Shown: positions 60,057 through 64,000 of the stretch, in pieces | How positions within the stretch are numbered: position 1 is the first letter of the stretch | Layout: each line of letters starts with the position of its first letter | Origin: an uncultured Anaerolineae bacterium | GTDB taxonomy: Bacteria; Chloroflexota; Anaerolineae; Anaerolineales; Villigracilaceae | Reading direction: 5' to 3' | DNA length: 64,000 nt | Assembly (NCBI GenBank): GCA_903822545.1 | Contig: CAIJPN010000024.1 | Span: forward strand, 109,984 to 173,983 | The notes under the pieces: generated by a model | Database searches by the model: none | What the model saw: the letters and a program-made list of their open reading frames with translations, nothing else | Told to the model about the DNA's origin: nothing | Program-made: the position numbers and the translations under genes

Positions 60057-62657
60057 CTACTCCTTCACCATCTTCGCCACGGTCACACCGTCGCCGCCTT
60101 CGGATTCAAGGCCCATTTCATAGCTCGCCACGTGCGGATGGTCTTTCAGCATCTCGCGCACCACCTGGCGCAGCTTGCCAGTGCCTTTGCCGTGAATAAT
60201 GCGCACAAACGGCAGCCCGGAAAGATAAGCCTTATCGAGATACTCATCCAGCTTATCAAGCGCATCTTCAGACATCATCCCGCGCAGGTCAAGCTCCAGG
60301 CCCGGAGACACTACCTGGGTCGCTCCGCTGCTGTTGCTGCCCGATGCTGACAGGTTGGCGGCCATCTTCTTGATGCGCCGCTCGCGTCCGGTGACTTTTT
60401 CTTCGGCCTGGGCTTCATCTTCGGCAGTTTTGCGGCGGATCTCGGTCAGCTTGGCGCGGATTCTCAGCGCGCCCACCTGCACTTCGGCCTCCGCTTCGCC
60501 CAGGCTGGTGATAATCCCCTCGCTGCCAAGCGTGTTCAGGATCACTTTTTCGCCCAGCCTCAGTGGAGCCTGTGCGCCAGCGATGACTCTTTCCTCTTTG
60601 GTCTTTCTTTCCACCGGCGCGACGACTTTTTCCTCCACAACTTCAATTTTTTGCTCAATCTTTTCCAGCGCATCCAGCGGCTGGCGCAGCTTTTTCAAGT
60701 CGGCTTTTAGCCGACCAACATTGCGTTTCAACACTTCCACTTCCAACTCAGCTTCGGCTTTGGCGCGCGCGATCACCTCGCGGCGCTCGTCCTCGATGGC
60801 GGTCAGGCGTTTTTCCAGTTCGCGCGCGGCCTCATCGTGCCGCTGGCGCACTTTTTCCACCTTTTCGCGCTCGCGGCTGGTGCGGTTGCGCTCCTTGCGG
60901 ATGTCATCCAGCAGTTTATCGGCGCGCAGTTCATCGGGGTTGACTTCATTGCGGGCGGTGGTGATGATGCTTTCGGGCAGCCCCAGCCGCGCGGCAATCG
61001 CCAGGGCGTTGGAGCGTCCCGGCAGGCCGATGGTCAGGCGATAGGTCGGGCGCAGCGTTTGCACGTCAAATTCCAGCGAGGCGTTGACCACGCCCTCGGT
61101 ACCGTGCGCAAATGTTTTCAGTTCCGGGTAATGCGTCGCCACAAACGTGGTGCAGCCGGTCTCCAACAGGTGCATCAAAATCGCCCGCGCCAGTGCCGCG
61201 CCCTCCTGCGGGTCGGTGCCAGCCCCCAGTTCGTCGAAAATTACCAGCGCGCGCGCATCGATCTGCTTGAGAATGCGGATGATGTTGGTGATGTGCCCGC
61301 TAAACGTGCTGAGCGACTGCTCGATGGACTGCTCATCCCCGATATCGGCGAACACATCCTGGAACATGCTCAACTCTGAGCCGCTTTGGGCCGGGATGTG
61401 CAGCCCGCTCTGCGCCATCGCCACCATCAACCCAACCGTTTTCAGCGAAACCGTCTTGCCGCCGGTGTTTGGCCCGGTGATGACCACCGCGCGTGTGCCG
61501 GGAGCCAGTTCAATATCGTTGGCGACAGATGTGGCAACGGGCAGGAGCGGGTGGCGGGCGCGGTAGAGCTTGATAACAGGATAGGTGGAAGAAGCAAGAT
61601 TCTTTCCTCTTTCCTCTTTCTTTTCATACACAAGGATTGGCTCCGCCGCCCGAATTTCCTCCGCATATTTGGCTTTGGCGAACGCCAGGTCAATTTCCGC
61701 CAGCGCATCCACGCCGCTGATGATCTCGCCCGCCGACATGCCAACCTGCGCCGACACTTCCGCCAGGATGCGGATGATCTCGTTGCGCTCGGCCATCTGG
61801 ATTTCGCGGTATTCGTTGTTCAACTCCACCACCGCCAACGGCTCGACAAACAGCGTCGCCCCGCTGGATGATTGATCGTGGACGATAGACTTGATCTGCC
61901 CTTTGAATTCGGCCCGCAGCGGGATAACGTAGCGCCCGTCGCGCTGGGTGATGAGCGTATCTTGCAGCATCGGCACCGTCTGCGAATCGGTGATGTAGCG
62001 TTGCAGGCGCGTCATCAGCCGGTCGTGGGCCACTTTCAGCTGCCCGCGCAGCGTGGAAAGCTTCGGGGAGGCTGAATCAAGCACCTCGCCCCGGTCTGAG
62101 ATGGTGCGCGAGATGATGTCCACCAGGCCGCCGGGCTGTGGCAGGCTGAGTGACATTTCGGCCAGGCGCGGGTAGATGTAGGGCCGGGAATCCACTTCCG
62201 GGGCTTTCCCACGTTTTTTAGCGGGATGCTGCGCCAGGGCAGAATCGCCCTTTGGGGATTGGCCGCCCTGGGCGTTTGATTCCGCTTTTGGGGCAGCATC
62301 AACGCTGGGGCTGGATTCCACCGCCCCCCGGCTGTATTTTTCCAGCGTTTTCTTCAAATCGCGGCACGAGATCAGCGTGCCTTTGATATCCAGCAGGTCT
62401 TGCGGCTCGAGCACGCCGCCGCGCCGGGCGTGCTGCACCTGCTCGCGGATATCGTGCGCCCCGCCGATGCTGACATCGTGCGTGGAAAGCAGGTGGCGGG
62501 CTTCGGTAGTCTCTTTCTGGCGGGTCTGGGCCAGGTCGAAAGATGTGCTGGGCTGGAGCGCGCGCGCCAACTCGGCAGATGCCGAAAAATCGCAGTTGGC
62601 GGCCAGGCGCTCAAGGACTTTGTGATATTCAAGGACGTGCAGGGTTTTGGTATCCAT
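60057..62657 (-). CDS. mutS2: MutS2 protein (Smr-domain endonuclease/ribosome rescue factor)
   Basis: An 866-residue MutS2: N-terminal core, a low-complexity insert (about 112-160, Ala/Ser/Lys-rich), clamp helices, ATPase with Walker A TGPNTGGKT, Walker B IFDELGAGTDP, a long coiled coil (about 525-600), a KOW-like segment (ERVIAGAQAPLRLGEKV) and a C-terminal Smr domain (LDLRGMMSEDALDKL; HGKGTGKLR). MutS2 is not a mismatch-repair protein; it has been tied to recombination control and to rescue of collided ribosomes. The insert is not typical. No strong ribosome-binding site is seen. Confidence 0.94.
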   Translation of the reverse strand: MDTKTLHVLEYHKVLERLAANCDFSASAELARALQPSTSFDLAQTRQKETTEARHLLSTHDVSIGGAHDIREQVQHARRGGVLEPQDLLDIKGTLISCRDLKKTLEKYSRGAVESSPSVDAAPKAESNAQGGQSPKGDSALAQHPAKKRGKAPEVDSRPYIYPRLAEMSLSLPQPGGLVDIISRTISDRGEVLDSASPKLSTLRGQLKVAHDRLMTRLQRYITDSQTVPMLQDTLITQRDGRYVIPLRAEFKGQIKSIVHDQSSSGATLFVEPLAVVELNNEYREIQMAERNEIIRILAEVSAQVGMSAGEIISGVDALAEIDLAFAKAKYAEEIRAAEPILVYEKKEERGKNLASSTYPVIKLYRARHPLLPVATSVANDIELAPGTRAVVITGPNTGGKTVSLKTVGLMVAMAQSGLHIPAQSGSELSMFQDVFADIGDEQSIEQSLSTFSGHITNIIRILKQIDARALVIFDELGAGTDPQEGAALARAILMHLLETGCTTFVATHYPELKTFAHGTEGVVNASLEFDVQTLRPTYRLTIGLPGRSNALAIAARLGLPESIITTARNEVNPDELRADKLLDDIRKERNRTSREREKVEKVRQRHDEAARELEKRLTAIEDERREVIARAKAEAELEVEVLKRNVGRLKADLKKLRQPLDALEKIEQKIEVVEEKVVAPVERKTKEERVIAGAQAPLRLGEKVILNTLGSEGIITSLGEAEAEVQVGALRIRAKLTEIRRKTAEDEAQAEEKVTGRERRIKKMAANLSASGSNSSGATQVVSPGLELDLRGMMSEDALDKLDEYLDKAYLSGLPFVRIIHGKGTGKLRQVVREMLKDHPHVASYEMGLESEGGDGVTVAKMVKE

Positions 62658-62696
62658 AATCGATTGTTTTCAGGCTGGTTTGGAGTGTGAAAATCT

Positions 62697-62790
62697 GTAA
62701 GGGCGACCCTTCAGGGCATAAACTGGTGCAAATTTGCATAGAATTCGGACATAAAATCACGATTTTTCGCATCGGGCGGGTCGCCCCTAT
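62697..62790. repeat. REPIN-like element, 94 bases
   Basis: The left arm GTAAGGGCGACCC (62697-62709) pairs with GGGTCGCCCCTA (62778-62789), with an AT-rich middle. It shares the GTGTGAAAA left flank with the 55767 element. Confidence 0.78.
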
Positions 62791-62817
62791 CCATCACTCC
62801 ACGAAAGCATAGCACTA

Positions 62818-63063
62818 TTATTGTTTATCCTGGGAGTCCATCAACCCGCCCAGGATGCGTTTGGTGACGTTTTGGAAGAGTCTCTGGCGCTCAGGGCGCG
62901 AGAGAACGACGTTTTCGGTCATCAGGCTGTTTTCATAAGCGCTGACAATGGCCGACATGATTTTCTCATTCAACTGCGCATCGTGCTGCATGGCACGCAC
63001 GATGCGGTTTTCGAGATCATGATAACTGGATGAGCCGGAGCTGGAAGGCGGTTTTTGCCACAT
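62818..63063 (-). CDS. Small hypothetical protein (81 aa)
   Basis: An 81-residue soluble protein with a Ser-rich N-terminus and an amphipathic helical body (ENRIVRAMQHDAQLNEKIMSAIV, SRPERQRLFQNVTKRI). No Cys, signal or membrane helix is seen. AAGGAAAATT precedes the ATG. I do not recognise a family. It stands between a REPIN element and a GNAT gene. Confidence 0.55.
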   Translation of the reverse strand: MWQKPPSSSGSSSYHDLENRIVRAMQHDAQLNEKIMSAIVSAYENSLMTENVVLSRPERQRLFQNVTKRILGGLMDSQDKQ

Positions 63064-63091
63064 AATTTTCCTTTGTCAGGAGTATTTTACC

Positions 63092-63709
63092 TTACAGGGC
63101 CTTTTCCATGCGGCGGTGGGGGGCAATCCCGGCTTTTTGGGCCGCCAGGCCAGGCGCGCGCTCTGTCTTGACTGTAAACCCCATGCGTTTATACAATGCT
63201 TGCGCACGCGGGTTGCTGACAGCAACATCCAGCACGGCCAGGCTGCGTCCTGAGGCCTGGCCGTGTTCCAGTAAATGCTGGATCAACGCCGAGCCAATAC
63301 CCTGTCCGCGAAACTCCGGGGCAATACCAAGATGTGTAATGTAGTGCATGTTGCCATGCGGAACTGGGACAACGGCTTCAACTTGCAGCCCTTTTCGGAT
63401 CACGGCGAGAGAATCCACGCTGAAAAATGTCCAGATCTGATGGGCAGCTGCCAGGAAAAACCCCGGGTTATCACTTCCGCTGAACGCTGCGCCCACCCCC
63501 ACGATCATCCCGTTAACTTCAGCAATCGTGTGGCTGCGAAACCCCAACTCCCCGCCACCGCTTGCAAACGCCCTGACCAGGAACTCCCTGGCCGCACCGC
63601 GCCTGGGATGACCAAAAATATACTCAAATGCCGCCGGGCCAGAGCTGTAAATCAGCGGGATGGCATCATCAACATCCCCTGGGTGCGCCGGGCGAAAAGA
63701 AATATCCAT
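63092..63709 (-). CDS. GNAT-family N-acetyltransferase
   Basis: A 205-residue GNAT protein with the acetyl-CoA loop APEFRGQGIGSALIQHLLEHG (motif A, R-G-Q-G-I-G) and ALYKRMGF (motif B). The start at 63709 has GGAG four bases upstream; a start 33 bases earlier would add a hydrophobic extension without support. The YSSGPAAFEYIFG segment is seen in uncharacterised GNAT branches. Substrate unknown. Confidence 0.85.
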   Translation of the reverse strand: MDISFRPAHPGDVDDAIPLIYSSGPAAFEYIFGHPRRGAAREFLVRAFASGGGELGFRSHTIAEVNGMIVGVGAAFSGSDNPGFFLAAAHQIWTFFSVDSLAVIRKGLQVEAVVPVPHGNMHYITHLGIAPEFRGQGIGSALIQHLLEHGQASGRSLAVLDVAVSNPRAQALYKRMGFTVKTERAPGLAAQKAGIAPHRRMEKAL

Positions 63710-63795
63710 AAAACTCCACAAAAAGCTGAAAAATAAAATCAATTCAATTAAACCATAGCTTATCCGCCCCGGTCTATGGTAAAATCGCTGCGCTC

Positions 63796-63880
63796 GGAGG
63801 GATGGCCGAGCGGCTTAAGGCGCATGTCTTGAAAACATGTTAGGGTAACACCTACGTGGGTTCGAATCCCACTCCCTCCG
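63796..63880 (+). tRNA. tRNA-Ser (anticodon TGA)
   Basis: Class II tRNA: acceptor GGAGGGA/TCCCTCC with discriminator G, anticodon stem CATGT/ACATG with loop CTTGAAA (anticodon TGA), a long variable arm, and a T arm GTGGG-TTCGAAT-CCCAC. Confidence 0.95.
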
Positions 63881-63907
63881 CTAGCCATCTATTAACAACC
63901 GAATATT

Positions 63908-63998
63908 GGGGAGGTGCCAGAGTGGCTGAATGGGCTCGCCTGCTAAGTGAGTGCCGGGGCTTAAACCTCGGCCGCGGGTTCGAATCCCGCCCTCCCCG
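63908..63998 (+). tRNA. tRNA-Ser (anticodon GCT)
   Basis: Class II tRNA: acceptor GGGGAGG/CCTCCCC with discriminator G, anticodon loop CTGCTAA (anticodon GCT, reading AGC/AGU), long variable arm, T arm CGGG-TTCGAAT-CCCG. It ends two bases before the window edge and 27 bases after the other tRNA-Ser, so the two are probably one transcript. Confidence 0.95.
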
Positions 63999-64000
63999 CC

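Noticed and set aside
1..64000. CRISPR array
   Set aside because: No set of regularly spaced direct repeats was found; the repeated motifs are dispersed palindromes, and no cas gene is present.

Overview
The window looks like a chromosomal segment of a Chloroflexota bacterium, most likely class Anaerolineae. This is inferred from gene content, not from a marker gene. The supporting features are a ba3-type (B-family) haem-copper oxidase operon, split cytochrome b6/subunit IV complexes, an SHMT-GcvT fusion, a mevalonate kinase, a DPPR-synthase-like UbiA protein, a SepIVA-like coiled-coil protein and many lipoprotein signals. Base composition is moderately GC-rich, except for an AT-rich patch at about 26.9-28.9 kb.

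Respiration dominates the first 14 kb. After a truncated response regulator come two SCO proteins, a PCu(A)C copper chaperone, a 51-residue subunit IIa (a small gene that is easily missed), the CuA subunit II, haem O synthase and ba3-type subunit I. Next to it is an elaborate Rieske/cytochrome b cluster: a lipoprotein cytochrome c, a GltD-like FAD/NAD(P)/Fe-S oxidoreductase, cytochrome b6, subunit IV, a Rieske protein, a tri-haem cytochrome c and a four-part fusion (cytochrome b, 2x[4Fe-4S], MvhD-like domain, exported tail). A second, simpler Rieske/b6/subunit IV-dihaem complex (31.9-34.5 kb, minus strand) lies divergent to a complete sdhCDAB operon. The region therefore encodes succinate:quinone oxidoreductase, two quinol:cytochrome c oxidoreductase-type complexes and a terminal oxidase.

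The 14-31 kb region is mixed. It holds tRNA-Arg, a DsbA-like thiol oxidoreductase, a deoxynucleoside kinase, a cupin protein, a saccharopine-dehydrogenase-like protein, glutamate dehydrogenase, a Cys-rich small protein, a hybrid histidine kinase and the SHMT-GcvT fusion. It also holds an AT-rich RloA/RloB (AbiL-like) defence pair, a REP-associated tyrosine transposase with its palindromes, and a TspO-like protein. From 38.8 to 46.4 kb there is a decayed GGDEF gene, a glycosyltransferase, a desaturase, an Asp/Glu racemase and a coupled UbiA-mevalonate kinase pair. From 45.8 to 50.5 kb lies a MarR-controlled heterodimeric ABC exporter. From 52 to 59.3 kb there are divergent hsp20/htpG and a phnDCEE-type transporter. 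The end carries mutS2, two GNAT acetyltransferases and two tRNA-Ser genes.

A dispersed palindrome built on GTAGGGGCGA-N-CC and its complement recurs at seven or more places, once inside the transposase gene itself. It appears to be the REP/REPIN family served by that transposase. Most operon ends carry clear bidirectional hairpin terminators.
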